From assembly GCF_900996245.1 (NCBI RefSeq), contig NZ_CAAJGK010000085.1:62001-126000 (forward strand): a DNA stretch of 64,000 bases, given 5' to 3'. Below are positions 37,562 to 46,373 of the stretch, piece after piece (the stretch's first letter is position 1; every line of letters starts with the position of its first letter). A program made the translations under genes and the position numbers. This DNA comes from Paraburkholderia sp. BCC1886. GTDB lineage: Bacteria; Pseudomonadota; Gammaproteobacteria; Burkholderiales; Burkholderiaceae. The notes under the pieces are model-generated. The model was given only the letters and a program-made list of their open reading frames with translations, searched no databases and was not told the DNA's origin.

Positions 37562-38022
37562 AGATAATGTTGACTTTGTGTCTGTCGAATCCTACACTCC
37601 CTGGCGAGCAAGGGTTTGCGGGGTTTTCAACGCTATTCGGCCACCGTTTTTCATGTCGCCGTATTGCGCCGGAACGACCGCCGGAGACACTGCACCATGC
37701 CGTTCCCCAGCAGTCCAGATTTCGCCTCGCCGCCATCAGTTTGGCCAGACGCTTGCCGAAAACGCGCTGTTTGCAGGAGCCCGCACCGTGCAGCGGCTTT
37801 CCGGCACCACCGGCGGCGTCAACCGCCCCGCTTCCCGTTTTACCGCTCGGCAATCCAGGTTTCCGGCATGACGGTCTTGCCGCCACGCGCCACACGGCCC
37901 CGCCACTTTTCAGGGCCGCTCGCGAACGGTCTGTTCCGCCGTGTTTCACAACGCTTCGCTAAACGCCCATATAGAATGGCGTTTTTCCCTAGCGTCTAAC
38001 GCATCGTCCAGGAGATTTCTAA
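37562..38022 (+). other. 461-bp gene-free leader upstream of mdh
   Basis: No frame here looks like a protein: candidates are Arg/Pro/His-rich shadows. Near the mdh end, AAACGCCCAT and ATGGCGTTT (37961-37985) form a hairpin with one bulged base followed by TTTTT, about 37 bases before the mdh ATG. The same bases also contain CATATAGAAT, which with TTCACA (37945-37950) could be the mdh promoter. The two readings are exclusive: promoter or leader terminator. The remaining 400 bases show nothing I can name. Confidence 0.5.
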
Positions 38023-39006
38023 ATGGCTAAGCCCGCAAAGCGCGTTGCCGTCACCGGCGCCGCAGGTCAAATCGCTTACTCCCTGCTGTTCCGCATCGCC
38101 AACGGCGACCTGCTCGGCAAGGACCAGCCGGTTGTGCTGCAACTGCTCGACCTGCCGCAAGCGCAAGGTGCCGTCAAAGGCGTCGTGATGGAACTGGATG
38201 ACTGCGCATTCCCGCTGCTGTCGGGCGTCGTGATCACCGACGATCCGAAGGTCGCGTTCAAGGACGCCGACGTCGCCCTGCTGGTCGGCGCCCGCCCGCG
38301 TTCGAAAGGCATGGAGCGTAAAGACCTGCTGTCGGCCAACGCCGAAATCTTCACGGTTCAGGGCAAGGCGCTGAACGAAGTCGCGAGCCGCGACGTCAAG
38401 GTGCTGGTGGTCGGCAACCCGGCTAATACCAACGCCTACATCGCCATGAAGTCGGCGCCGGATCTGCCCAAGAAGAACTTCACCGCCATGCTGCGTCTGG
38501 ATCACAACCGCGCGCTGTCGCAACTGGCGGCCAAGTCGGGCAAGCCGGTCGCGTCGATCGAAAAACTGGCTGTGTGGGGCAACCACTCGCCGACCATGTA
38601 CCCGGACTTCCGCGTCGCGACGGCCGACGGTCAAGACCTGACCAAGCTGATCAACGACGACGAATGGAACCGCAACACCTTCATCCCGACCGTCGGCAAA
38701 CGCGGCGCTGCGATCATCGAAGCGCGCGGCCTGTCGTCGGCAGCGTCGGCGGCCAACGCAGCGATCGACCACGTGCGTGACTGGGTGCTCGGCACGAACG
38801 GCAAGTGGGTCACGATGGGTATTCCGTCGGACGGCTCGTATGGCATTCCGGAAGACATCATCTACGGTGTGCCGGTTACGTGCGAAAACGGCGAGTACAA
38901 ACGCGTCGAAGGTCTGGAAATCGACGCGTTCTCGCGCGAAAAGATGGACGGCACGCTGAACGAACTGCTGGAAGAACGCGACGGCGTTCAACATCTGCTC
39001 GGCTAA
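38023..39006 (+). CDS. mdh: Malate dehydrogenase Mdh
   Basis: 327 residues. It interconverts malate and oxaloacetate with NAD. The nucleotide fold is [20 protein letters not shown]. Active-site residues are Asp160 (LRLDHNRA) and His188 ([13 protein letters not shown]), with substrate arginines in [13 protein letters not shown]. The sequence is of the cytosolic-type proteobacterial MDH lineage by length and TGAAGQI motif. CAGGAG lies eleven bases upstream of ATG. A terminator follows. Confidence 0.98.
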
Positions 39007-39021
39007 GCGCCCGATGCAGTC

Positions 39022-39066
39022 AAACCGGAACGCCAACGCGTCAACGCGGCGGGTTCCGGTTTTTTT
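39022..39066 (+). terminator. Rho-independent terminator after mdh
   Basis: AAACCGGAAC (39022-39031) pairs with GTTCCGGTTT (39053-39062), followed by further Ts. It separates mdh from the CitE-like gene. Confidence 0.9.
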
Positions 39067-39120
39067 CGTGCGCATCGCGCGCATCGAACATCTCCAACTC
39101 CAACGCCCCTGACGCCGAAG

Positions 39121-40125
39121 ATGCGCGCCCTCACCCCCGCCGAAGTGCTGTTTGACGGCGAAGCGCCGCCCGCCGTGCTGCCCGTTTGCGATCACTACGC
39201 CGGCAGCGAGAAGCTGATGCTGAAATCGCTCGCGTTGCAGCAGCAACTCGGGCCGGTTTTCGACATCACGCTCGACTGTGAAGACGGCGCGCAGGTCGGC
39301 CGCGAAGCCGAACACGCGGATCTCGTCGCGTCGCTGCTGGGTAGCGAACACGACCGTTTCGGCCGCGTCGGCGTTCGTATTCACGATTTCGATCATCCGC
39401 ACTGGCGCGACGACGTGCGCCTGATTCTGCGCGCCGCAAAGCGCGCACCCGCCTACATCACCTTGCCGAAAGTGCGCAATGTGCCTGACGCTGCCGAGAT
39501 GGTCGCCTTCATCGAGGCGACGCGGCGCGAACTGGGTATCGCACAACCGGTGCCGGTGCAATTGCTGGTCGAGACACACGGCGCGCTCACGCGCGTGTTC
39601 GATCTGGCCGCGCTGCCCGGCGTGGAAGCACTCAGCTTCGGTCTGATGGATTTCGTCTCCGCGCACAACGGCGCGATTCCCGATACCGCGATGCGCTCGC
39701 CCGGTCAGTTCGATCACCCGCTGGTGCGGCGCGCGAAGCTCGAGATTTCGGCGGCCTGCCATGCATTCGGCAAAGTGCCGTCGCATAACGTCAGTACCGA
39801 AGTGCGCGATATGAGCGTGGTCGCCGGCGACGCCGCCCGCGCCCGCAACGAATTTGGCTATACCCGCATGTGGAGCATCCATCCGGCGCAGATCGAGGCG
39901 ATCGTCGCCGCGTTCGCACCGCGTGACGAAGAGATCGTCACGGCCACGGAAATTCTGCTTGCCGCGCAGTCCGCGCAATGGGGCCCGACACGTTATCGGG
40001 ACACATTGCACGACCGCGCCAGCTACCGCTATTACTGGTCGGTCCTGAGCCGCGCGCAGGCGACGGGCCGGACCGTTCCGCAAGACGCACAGCCGCTGTT
40101 CGCCGAGGTAAAGGCCGGCACATAA
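39121..40125 (+). CDS. CitE-like HpcH/HpaI-family CoA ester lyase
   Basis: 334 residues of the citrate lyase beta / malyl-CoA lyase fold. Mg-binding and substrate motifs include FDITLDCEDGAQVG, RVGVRIHDFDHPHWRDD, YITLPKVRNVPDAAEM and LLVETHGALTRVF. RMWSIHPAQIEAIVAAFAP near the end matches the family. There is no citrate lyase alpha/gamma gene nearby, so a stand-alone malyl-, citramalyl- or beta-methylmalyl-CoA lyase or thioesterase is likelier than citrate lyase. The position after mdh and before prpD/acnA suggests C4/C5-acid metabolism. The exact substrate is unknown. Confidence 0.85.
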   Translation: MRALTPAEVLFDGEAPPAVLPVCDHYAGSEKLMLKSLALQQQLGPVFDITLDCEDGAQVGREAEHADLVASLLGSEHDRFGRVGVRIHDFDHPHWRDDVRLILRAAKRAPAYITLPKVRNVPDAAEMVAFIEATRRELGIAQPVPVQLLVETHGALTRVFDLAALPGVEALSFGLMDFVSAHNGAIPDTAMRSPGQFDHPLVRRAKLEISAACHAFGKVPSHNVSTEVRDMSVVAGDAARARNEFGYTRMWSIHPAQIEAIVAAFAPRDEEIVTATEILLAAQSAQWGPTRYRDTLHDRASYRYYWSVLSRAQATGRTVPQDAQPLFAEVKAGT

Positions 40126-40336
40126 ACGAGATCGAAAGCCATATCGACGCGCGTTGCAGCGAAGCGCTTAACGCCCGCTTGCGACACCGTCCCGGAGAAT
40201 TTGAAGTGCGCGCCGCTAAATAGGGGAAAATAGCGGTCGCTGCGCGCTTTGAGAGCGCGTGCAGTTCAACCTCGCGGTTGCCAGGACCGGTAGCCCGCGA
40301 CCTGCTCAACTGAAATTAGATAGAAAGGTTTTCTCC

Positions 40337-40840
40337 ATGAAAAAACTGATGATCGCCGCCGTGATTGGCGCCCTGTCCACGACGATGCTGACCGTCGCGA
40401 CTGACGCCTCCGCGCAAACGGCGACCACCAAGAAGCCGGCTGCGAAGGCTGTTGCAAAACGGCCGCAGCCGAAGCGTCTGCTCAAGCGCAAGGTCAACCC
40501 GGCCAAGGAAGCCGCGGTCGATCCGGTACCGGAAGGCGCGGAAAAGTGGTCGTGCAACGAAGGCCTGGCTTTCGATCTGAAAGGCGACATGAAGCGTGAC
40601 CAGATCGTCACGGTTCACTGGGCAAACAAGAACTACAACCTGCCGCGCGAAGCGACCACCACGGGCGCGGACCGCTTCCACGACGCAGCGTCGGGCATGG
40701 ATCTGGTTGTGATCCCGACCAAGGCAATGTTGTTCTCGGACAAGGACAGCTCGCGTCTGGCCGACGAGTGCAAGACGGCAGCCATGATTCAGGGCGCGCC
40801 GGCTCCGACGCAATCGAACGCGATCAACAAGACGAACTAA
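40337..40840 (+). CDS. Small secreted protein with MliC-like domain
   Basis: 167 residues from ATG at 40337. A signal peptide (KKLMIAAVIGALSTTMLTVATDASA, cleaved near 26) precedes a Lys/Ala/Pro-rich linker. A compact domain at about 70-150 has two cysteines (Cys73, Cys145). The pattern WSCNEG, VTVHWANKNYNL, TTTGADRFHDAASGMDLVVIPTKAMLF and DECKT resembles MliC, the periplasmic C-type lysozyme inhibitor. The usual SASG inhibitor loop appears as TTTG. It is not a lipoprotein (no lipobox), unlike classic MliC. Family assignment is tentative. Confidence 0.6.
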   Translation: MKKLMIAAVIGALSTTMLTVATDASAQTATTKKPAAKAVAKRPQPKRLLKRKVNPAKEAAVDPVPEGAEKWSCNEGLAFDLKGDMKRDQIVTVHWANKNYNLPREATTTGADRFHDAASGMDLVVIPTKAMLFSDKDSSRLADECKTAAMIQGAPAPTQSNAINKTN

Positions 40841-40865
40841 TCCGTCACATCAGGAAAGCTCCCCG

Positions 40866-42320
40866 ATGTCCGCTCCGATTTCCAACGTGCGACCCGACCC
40901 GGATTCCGTCCTGGTCGATATCGTCGACTACGTCCTGGATTTCCCGATCGACGACGGCACGCTCGCGCTGGAAACGGCGCGTTACTGCCTGATCGATACG
41001 CTCGGCTGCGGGTTCGAGGCGCTCACCTACCCGGCCTGCACCAAGCTGTTGGGACCGATCGTGCCGGGCACGATCGTCCCCAACGGCGCGAAGGTGCCTG
41101 GCACGTCGTTCCAGCTGGATCCCGTTCAGGCTGCCTTCAATCTTGGCGCCATGATCCGCTGGCTCGATTTCAACGACACCTGGCTCGCCGCCGAATGGGG
41201 CCATCCGTCGGATAATCTCGGCGGCATTCTGGCGACCGCCGACTGGCTGTCGCGTAGCGCCATCGCGGCAGGCAAAGCGCCGCTGACGATGAAAGCCGTG
41301 TTGACCGCGATGGTCAAGGCGCACGAAATTCAAGGCTGCATCGCGCTCGAGAATTCGTTCAACAAGGTCGGGCTCGACCATGTCGTGCTCGTCAAGCTGG
41401 CCTCCACGGCCGTGGTCGGTCAGATGATCGGGCTCTCGCGCGACGAACTGATCAACGCGGTGTCGCTGGCGCTGGTCGATGGGCAGGCGCTGCGCACCTA
41501 TCGGCATGCGCCGAACACCGGCTCGCGCAAGTCGTGGGCCGCGGGCGACGCAACCTCCCGCGCCGTGCGCCTCGCGTTGATCGCGAAGACCGGCGAGATG
41601 GGTTACCCCTCGGTGCTGAGCGCGCCCACTTGGGGGTTTTACGATGTGCTGTTCAAAGGCAACGCGTTCCGGTTCCAGCGTCCGTACGGCACGTACGTGA
41701 TGGAAAACGTGTTGTTCAAGATTTCGTTTCCGGCCGAGTTCCACGCGCAGACTGCCGTAGAAGCGGCCATGACGCTGCACGCCCGACTGCAGGGTGCCGG
41801 CAGACGGGTCGAAGACATCAGGGCCATCACGATCCGCACGCACGAAGCGGCGTTGCGCATCATCGACAAGAAAGGCCCGCTGAACAACCCGGCCGACCGC
41901 GATCATTGCATCCAGTACATGATCGCCGTGCCGTTGATCCACGGCCGCCTGAACGCCGCGGATTATGAAGATTCGGTCGCGCAGGACGCGCGAATCGATG
42001 TGCTGCGCGGCAAGATGCACTGTGTCGAAGACGTGCAGTTCACCAAGGATTACCACGATCCCGAGAAGCGTTCGATCGCCAATGCACTGACGATCGAATT
42101 CAACGACGGATCGACGTTCGACGAAGTCGTAGTCGAATACCCGATCGGGCATAAGCGTCGGCGCGAGGACGGCATTCCGTTGCTGGTCGAGAAGTTCAGG
42201 ACCAACCTCGCACGCCGCTTTCCGGTCAGGCAGCAACTGGCGATTCTCGACGTGTCGCTCGATCAGGCAAGGCTCGAAGCCATGCCGGTCAATGAATACG
42301 TCGATTTGACCGTCATCTAG
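40866..42320 (+). CDS. prpD: 2-methylcitrate dehydratase PrpD (MmgE/PrpD family)
   Basis: 484 residues. PrpD dehydrates 2-methylcitrate in propionate breakdown and often has side activity on citrate. Family landmarks are LDFPIDDGTLALETARYCLIDTLGCGFEAL, WLDFNDTWLAAEWGHPSDNLGGILA, RSWAAGDATSRAVRLA-like (seen as KSWAAGDATSRAVRLALIAKTGE) and YMIAVPLIHGRL. It starts 25 bases after the MliC-like stop and is followed 40 bases on by acnA. The partner genes prpB and prpC are not in this window. Confidence 0.95.
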   Translation: MSAPISNVRPDPDSVLVDIVDYVLDFPIDDGTLALETARYCLIDTLGCGFEALTYPACTKLLGPIVPGTIVPNGAKVPGTSFQLDPVQAAFNLGAMIRWLDFNDTWLAAEWGHPSDNLGGILATADWLSRSAIAAGKAPLTMKAVLTAMVKAHEIQGCIALENSFNKVGLDHVVLVKLASTAVVGQMIGLSRDELINAVSLALVDGQALRTYRHAPNTGSRKSWAAGDATSRAVRLALIAKTGEMGYPSVLSAPTWGFYDVLFKGNAFRFQRPYGTYVMENVLFKISFPAEFHAQTAVEAAMTLHARLQGAGRRVEDIRAITIRTHEAALRIIDKKGPLNNPADRDHCIQYMIAVPLIHGRLNAADYEDSVAQDARIDVLRGKMHCVEDVQFTKDYHDPEKRSIANALTIEFNDGSTFDEVVVEYPIGHKRRREDGIPLLVEKFRTNLARRFPVRQQLAILDVSLDQARLEAMPVNEYVDLTVI

Positions 42321-42360
42321 TCAAGTACTGTAGTTCCGCGATCAAACCAAGGAAAACACC

Positions 42361-45078
42361 ATGGCCCACAACCTCCACAAAACGCTCAAGGAATTCGACA
42401 GCGGTTCCGGCAAAGGCAAGTTCTACTCCCTGCCGCAACTCGGCAAGGCACTGAACATCAAGATCGACCGTCTGCCGGTTTCGATCCGTATCGTGCTGGA
42501 ATCGGTGCTGCGTAACTACGACGGCAAGAAGATCGCCGAAGAACACATCACGCAACTCGCGAACTGGAATCCGACGGCTGCCCGCGTCGACGAAATTCCG
42601 TTCGTCGTGTCGCGCGTCGTGCTGCAGGACTTTACCGGTGTGCCGCTGCTCGCCGACATCGCGGCAATGCGCGGCGTCGCCCAGCGCGTCGGCAAGAACC
42701 CGAAGTCGATCGAACCGCTGGTCCCGGTCGATCTGGTTGTCGATCACTCGGTGACGATCGATCACTTCCGCGAAAAGAACGCGCTCGATCTGAACATGAA
42801 ACTGGAATTCCAGCGCAATAACGAGCGCTACCAGTTCATGAAATGGGGCATGCAGGCATTCGACACGTTCAAGGTCGTGCCGCCGGGCGTCGGTATCGTT
42901 CACCAGGTGAACCTGGAATACCTCGCACGCGGCGTGCACAAGAAGGCCGAAGGCGCGGACACGGTGTACTACCCGGATTCGCTGGTCGGCACGGACAGCC
43001 ACACCACGATGATCAACGGTATCGGTGTGGTGGGCTGGGGCGTGGGCGGTATCGAAGCGGAAGCCGGCATGCTGGGTCAGCCGGTGTACTTCCTGACGCC
43101 GGACGTGGTCGGTGTCGAACTGAAGGGCAAACTGCGCGAAGGCCTGACGGCGACCGACCTGGTCCTCACCGTGACGGAACTGCTGCGTAAGGAAAAAGTG
43201 GTCGGCAAGTTCGTCGAGTTCTTTGGCGAAGGCACGCGTTCACTGTCGCTGCCGGACCGCGCGACGATCGGCAACATGGCGCCGGAATACGGCGCAACGA
43301 TGGGCTTCTTCCCGGTCGACGAAAAAACCATCGACTACTTCAAGGGCACGGGCCGCACCGACGCTGAAATCTCCGCCTTCGAAAACTACTTCAAGGCGCA
43401 AAACCTGTTCGGTATTCCGAACGCCGGCGAAATCGACTACACGAAGGTCGTCACGCTGGACCTCGGCACGGTGACGCCGTCGCTGGCCGGTCCGAAGCGC
43501 CCGCAAGACCGTATTGAAATCGGTCACGTGAAGTCGACTTTCAGCGACCTGTTCTCGAAGCCGGTTGCCGAAAACGGTTTCGCCAAGAAGGCCGACGATC
43601 TGGACGCGCAATACACGACGACCAACGGCGTCGACGTGAAGAACGGCGACATCCTGATTGCCGCCATCACGTCGTGCACGAACACGTCGAACCCGAGCGT
43701 GCTGCTGGCCGCCGGTTTGCTGGCGAAGAAGGCGGTCGAAGCCGGTTTGACGGTCGCGCCGCACATCAAGACCTCGCTTGCGCCGGGATCGCGCATCGTC
43801 ACGGAATACCTGACGAAGACTGACCTGCTGAAGTACCTCGACAAGCTCGGTTTCACGCTGGCCGCTTACGGTTGCACGACCTGTATCGGCAACGCGGGCG
43901 ACCTGACGCCGGAACTGAACGAAGCCATCACGAAGAACGATATCGTCGCGGCAGCCGTGCTGTCCGGCAACCGTAACTTCGAAGCGCGGATTCACCCGAA
44001 CATCCGCGCCAACTTCCTGGCCTCGCCGCCGCTGGTCGTCGCGTACGCGATTGCCGGCAACATCACGCGCGACCTGATGACCGAACCGGTCGGCAAGGGC
44101 AAGAACGGCAAGGACATCTACCTGGGCGACATCTGGCCGACCAGCGAAGAAGTCGACAGCCTGCTCAAGTACGCGCTGGACGCGGACGCGTTCCGCAAGA
44201 ACTACTCGCAGCTCACCAAGAAGGGTGACCTGTGGAGCAAGATCGAAGGCGAAGAAGGTCAGGTCTACGACTGGCCGAAGTCGACGTACATCGCCGAGCC
44301 GCCGTTCTTCGGCAAGGACTTCTCGATGACGCCGGCCGACAGCATCGCACCGGTCACGGGCGCGCGCGCACTGGGCATTTTCGGCGACTCGGTGACGACC
44401 GACCACATCAGCCCGGCTGGCTCGATCAAGGAAGATTCGCCGGCAGGCAAGTGGCTGAAGGCAAACGGCGTGCAGAAGGCCGACTTCAACAGCTACGGCT
44501 CGCGCCGCGGCAACCACGACGTGATGATGCGCGGCACGTTCGCCAACGTCCGGATCAAGAACCTGATGATTCCGGCGAAGGCAGACGGTTCGCGCGTGGA
44601 AGGCGGCCTGACGATTCATCAGCCGAGCGGCGAACAGGAATCGATCTACGACGCAGCGATGAAGTACATCGACGCCGGCACGCCGACCGTGGTGTTCGCG
44701 GGCGAAGAGTACGGCACGGGTTCGTCGCGTGACTGGGCGGCCAAGGGTACGCAATTGCTGGGCGTGAAGGCCGTGGTCGCACGCAGCTTCGAGCGGATTC
44801 ACCGTTCGAACCTGGTCGGCATGGGCGTGTTGCCGCTGCAGTTCAAGGGCTCGGATAGCGTGCAGTCGCTCGGTATTACCGGCGAAGAAACGTACGACGT
44901 CGAAGGCCTGGGCGACGACTTCAAGCCGCAACAGGAAGTGACGCTGGTGATTCACGGCAAGGACGGCAAGGAAAAGCGCGTGCCGGTTCTGCTGCGCATC
45001 GATACGCCGATCGAAGTGGATTACTACAAGCACGGCGGCATTCTGCCGTTCGTTCTGCGTTCGCTGCTGGCTGCTTGA
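42361..45078 (+). CDS. acnA: Aconitate hydratase AcnA
   Basis: 905 residues of the AcnA/IRP type, isomerising citrate and isocitrate. Cluster ligands are Cys439 (TSCTNTSNPSVLLAAG) and Cys505 and Cys508 (YGCTTCIGNAG), the numbering expected for this class. GTDSHTTMINGIGVVGWGVGGIEAEA and the swivel-domain GEEYGTGSSRDWAAKGTQLLG are intact. Beside prpD it probably serves both the TCA and 2-methylcitrate routes. Codon use is strongly biased (nearly all GAA/CTG/ATC), as in highly expressed genes. A terminator follows. Confidence 0.98.
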   Translation: MAHNLHKTLKEFDSGSGKGKFYSLPQLGKALNIKIDRLPVSIRIVLESVLRNYDGKKIAEEHITQLANWNPTAARVDEIPFVVSRVVLQDFTGVPLLADIAAMRGVAQRVGKNPKSIEPLVPVDLVVDHSVTIDHFREKNALDLNMKLEFQRNNERYQFMKWGMQAFDTFKVVPPGVGIVHQVNLEYLARGVHKKAEGADTVYYPDSLVGTDSHTTMINGIGVVGWGVGGIEAEAGMLGQPVYFLTPDVVGVELKGKLREGLTATDLVLTVTELLRKEKVVGKFVEFFGEGTRSLSLPDRATIGNMAPEYGATMGFFPVDEKTIDYFKGTGRTDAEISAFENYFKAQNLFGIPNAGEIDYTKVVTLDLGTVTPSLAGPKRPQDRIEIGHVKSTFSDLFSKPVAENGFAKKADDLDAQYTTTNGVDVKNGDILIAAITSCTNTSNPSVLLAAGLLAKKAVEAGLTVAPHIKTSLAPGSRIVTEYLTKTDLLKYLDKLGFTLAAYGCTTCIGNAGDLTPELNEAITKNDIVAAAVLSGNRNFEARIHPNIRANFLASPPLVVAYAIAGNITRDLMTEPVGKGKNGKDIYLGDIWPTSEEVDSLLKYALDADAFRKNYSQLTKKGDLWSKIEGEEGQVYDWPKSTYIAEPPFFGKDFSMTPADSIAPVTGARALGIFGDSVTTDHISPAGSIKEDSPAGKWLKANGVQKADFNSYGSRRGNHDVMMRGTFANVRIKNLMIPAKADGSRVEGGLTIHQPSGEQESIYDAAMKYIDAGTPTVVFAGEEYGTGSSRDWAAKGTQLLGVKAVVARSFERIHRSNLVGMGVLPLQFKGSDSVQSLGITGEETYDVEGLGDDFKPQQEVTLVIHGKDGKEKRVPVLLRIDTPIEVDYYKHGGILPFVLRSLLAA

Positions 45079-45152
45079 GGATCGCCGGATTAGATATCCG
45101 CGATTAGCGTTTTGCAGGGGCTGCATCCTGTGGAGGGTGCAGCCGACTTTAG

Positions 45153-45182
45153 AAGCCCGGCCTTTCGGCCGGGCTTTTTTTA
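45153..45182 (+). terminator. Rho-independent terminator after acnA
   Basis: AAGCCCGGCC (45153-45162), loop TTTC, GGCCGGGCTT (45167-45176), then a T tract. A second short stem, GGCTGCA/TGCAGCC, lies just before it (about 45118-45144). Confidence 0.95.
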
Positions 45183-45206
45183 TGGGCGCCTGGTTTGCGG
45201 GCGCGA

Positions 45207-46373
45207 TTATGGTTGCCCGCCGGTGGGTTCGAATGCCCCGGGGTTCTCGGTGATCCTGCGCTGGGTCATATGGGTGCTCCAGTCCGTGTCGCCTGCGATC
45301 GGGACGTTTGCCCGGGTTGTGATCTGGGCTTGCCGCAGTTGCGCGGCCCAGTTCAGTAGCGCGGCGGAGTCCGGGGACCGCGCGGGCGAACGTGCGGCAG
45401 TGTCGTCGCGAACGGGTGGACGAGCAGTCCATTCGGGTTGCTTCGATACGGATGGGCGAGCGGTTGCCGTCGCCGTCGCCGTCGCCGTTGTGCGGGCGGG
45501 GGGACTCGGGGCGACGCGCGGGTCGGGACGCCGGTCTGGGCGCAGTTCGGGGCGCGGGTCGGGACGCCGGTCCGGGCGCAGTTCGGGGCGCGGCGCGGGC
45601 CGCAAAGCGCTGGAGCGCGCTGCTGGCGGATTGATTTCAGACACTGCCCGGCGCTCGAGTGGAGCGGCTTCGCGAGTGATAGGCGTTCCCAGTTGGCTTG
45701 CTGACTGAGGCGTCGCGTCGCTGGCGGCGGCCCGGAGGCCACGCTCGTCGCGTGGCGACGACAGCGTAGCAACGGCTTGCGGCGCAGCCTTCTTCTCCAC
45801 GTCGACGGGCTGCGTTGGCGTTGCGGGGCTCACCGCTCCTCGCGACACCGGCACCGTTGCGGCGGTCGGCGGCAAGCGTTTTTCGGCTGTGCCTGGCGTC
45901 ACATGAGATGCGTTCGGCACGGGCGGCGTCACCTTGCCCGACTCATGTGTCGAACAGGTAGCAAGCAACCAGGCGAGCGCGATGCTGCAACTCACGAATA
46001 TCGCTGCACCGAGCACATGATCGGACCGCGACGACGCGAACCTCGACTTGCCCATCTCGAGATAACGTCTGGCCTCGACCAACTGCGCGTCGATGCGATG
46101 AGAGAAGTCAGGCTGCTTCGGCAACTTGTAGAGAAAGACGTGCTTCACCCCAGCGGGAAACGGGTTGCCCCGCATCGATGAGGCCGGCTTGCGTTGCACG
46201 GCGTCCTGCATCGCTTGCTGAGCGGGTGTGGATGCCAGCGGATGCGGTTGACGCGACGCCGCGGCCGGCGACGCGCGTCGCCACGAGCCGAAGGGAGGCG
46301 GAACGCCGTTGAATGGAAGTGCCTTGGGAAGCGCCAGACGGCCTTCGATCAAAGCCAGCGGTCGGGTCGTCAT
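45207..46373 (-). CDS. Unknown single-pass membrane protein with proline/arginine-rich tail
   Basis: 388 residues; family not recognised. An N-terminal cytoplasmic part of about 118 residues includes GVKHVFLYKLPKQPDFSHRIDAQLVEARRYLEMGKSRF-type sequence, then one membrane helix at about 120-140 (LGAAIFVSCSIALAWLLATC). A long Pro/Ala/Thr/Arg-rich outer segment carries two 12-residue RPELRPDRRPDP repeats and a Thr-Ala run. The last 60 residues (SAALLNWAAQLRQAQITTRANVPIAGDTDWSTHMTQRRIT by position) look less repetitive. Its start overlaps the kinase stop by four bases, so it is the third gene of the regulator-kinase operon and may be an envelope sensor or output partner (inference). Confidence 0.7.
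   Translation of the reverse strand: MTTRPLALIEGRLALPKALPFNGVPPPFGSWRRASPAAASRQPHPLASTPAQQAMQDAVQRKPASSMRGNPFPAGVKHVFLYKLPKQPDFSHRIDAQLVEARRYLEMGKSRFASSRSDHVLGAAIFVSCSIALAWLLATCSTHESGKVTPPVPNASHVTPGTAEKRLPPTAATVPVSRGAVSPATPTQPVDVEKKAAPQAVATLSSPRDERGLRAAASDATPQSASQLGTPITREAAPLERRAVSEINPPAARSSALRPAPRPELRPDRRPDPRPELRPDRRPDPRVAPSPPARTTATATATATARPSVSKQPEWTARPPVRDDTAARSPARSPDSAALLNWAAQLRQAQITTRANVPIAGDTDWSTHMTQRRITENPGAFEPTGGQP
45521..45592 (-). repeat. Two 36-bp tandem repeats in the proline-rich tail
   Basis: GGTCGGGACGCCGGT recurs at 45521 and 45557, one period being 36 bases and encoding RPELRPDRRPDP twice. A nearby CGCCGT hexamer run (about 45465-45488) encodes a Thr-Ala repeat. Both keep frame. 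Confidence 0.8.

Noticed and set aside
37616..37999. 127-codon plus-strand frame in the mdh leader
   Set aside because: The Arg/Pro/His-rich translation resembles non-coding GC-rich DNA, and it runs through the hairpin/promoter just before mdh.
37996..40083. 695-codon minus-strand frame opposite mdh and the CitE-like gene
   Set aside because: It spans two confident genes and a terminator and has no recognisable motif.
43240..45432. 730-codon minus-strand frame opposite acnA
   Set aside because: It is antisense to a highly biased, strongly conserved gene and crosses the acnA terminator.
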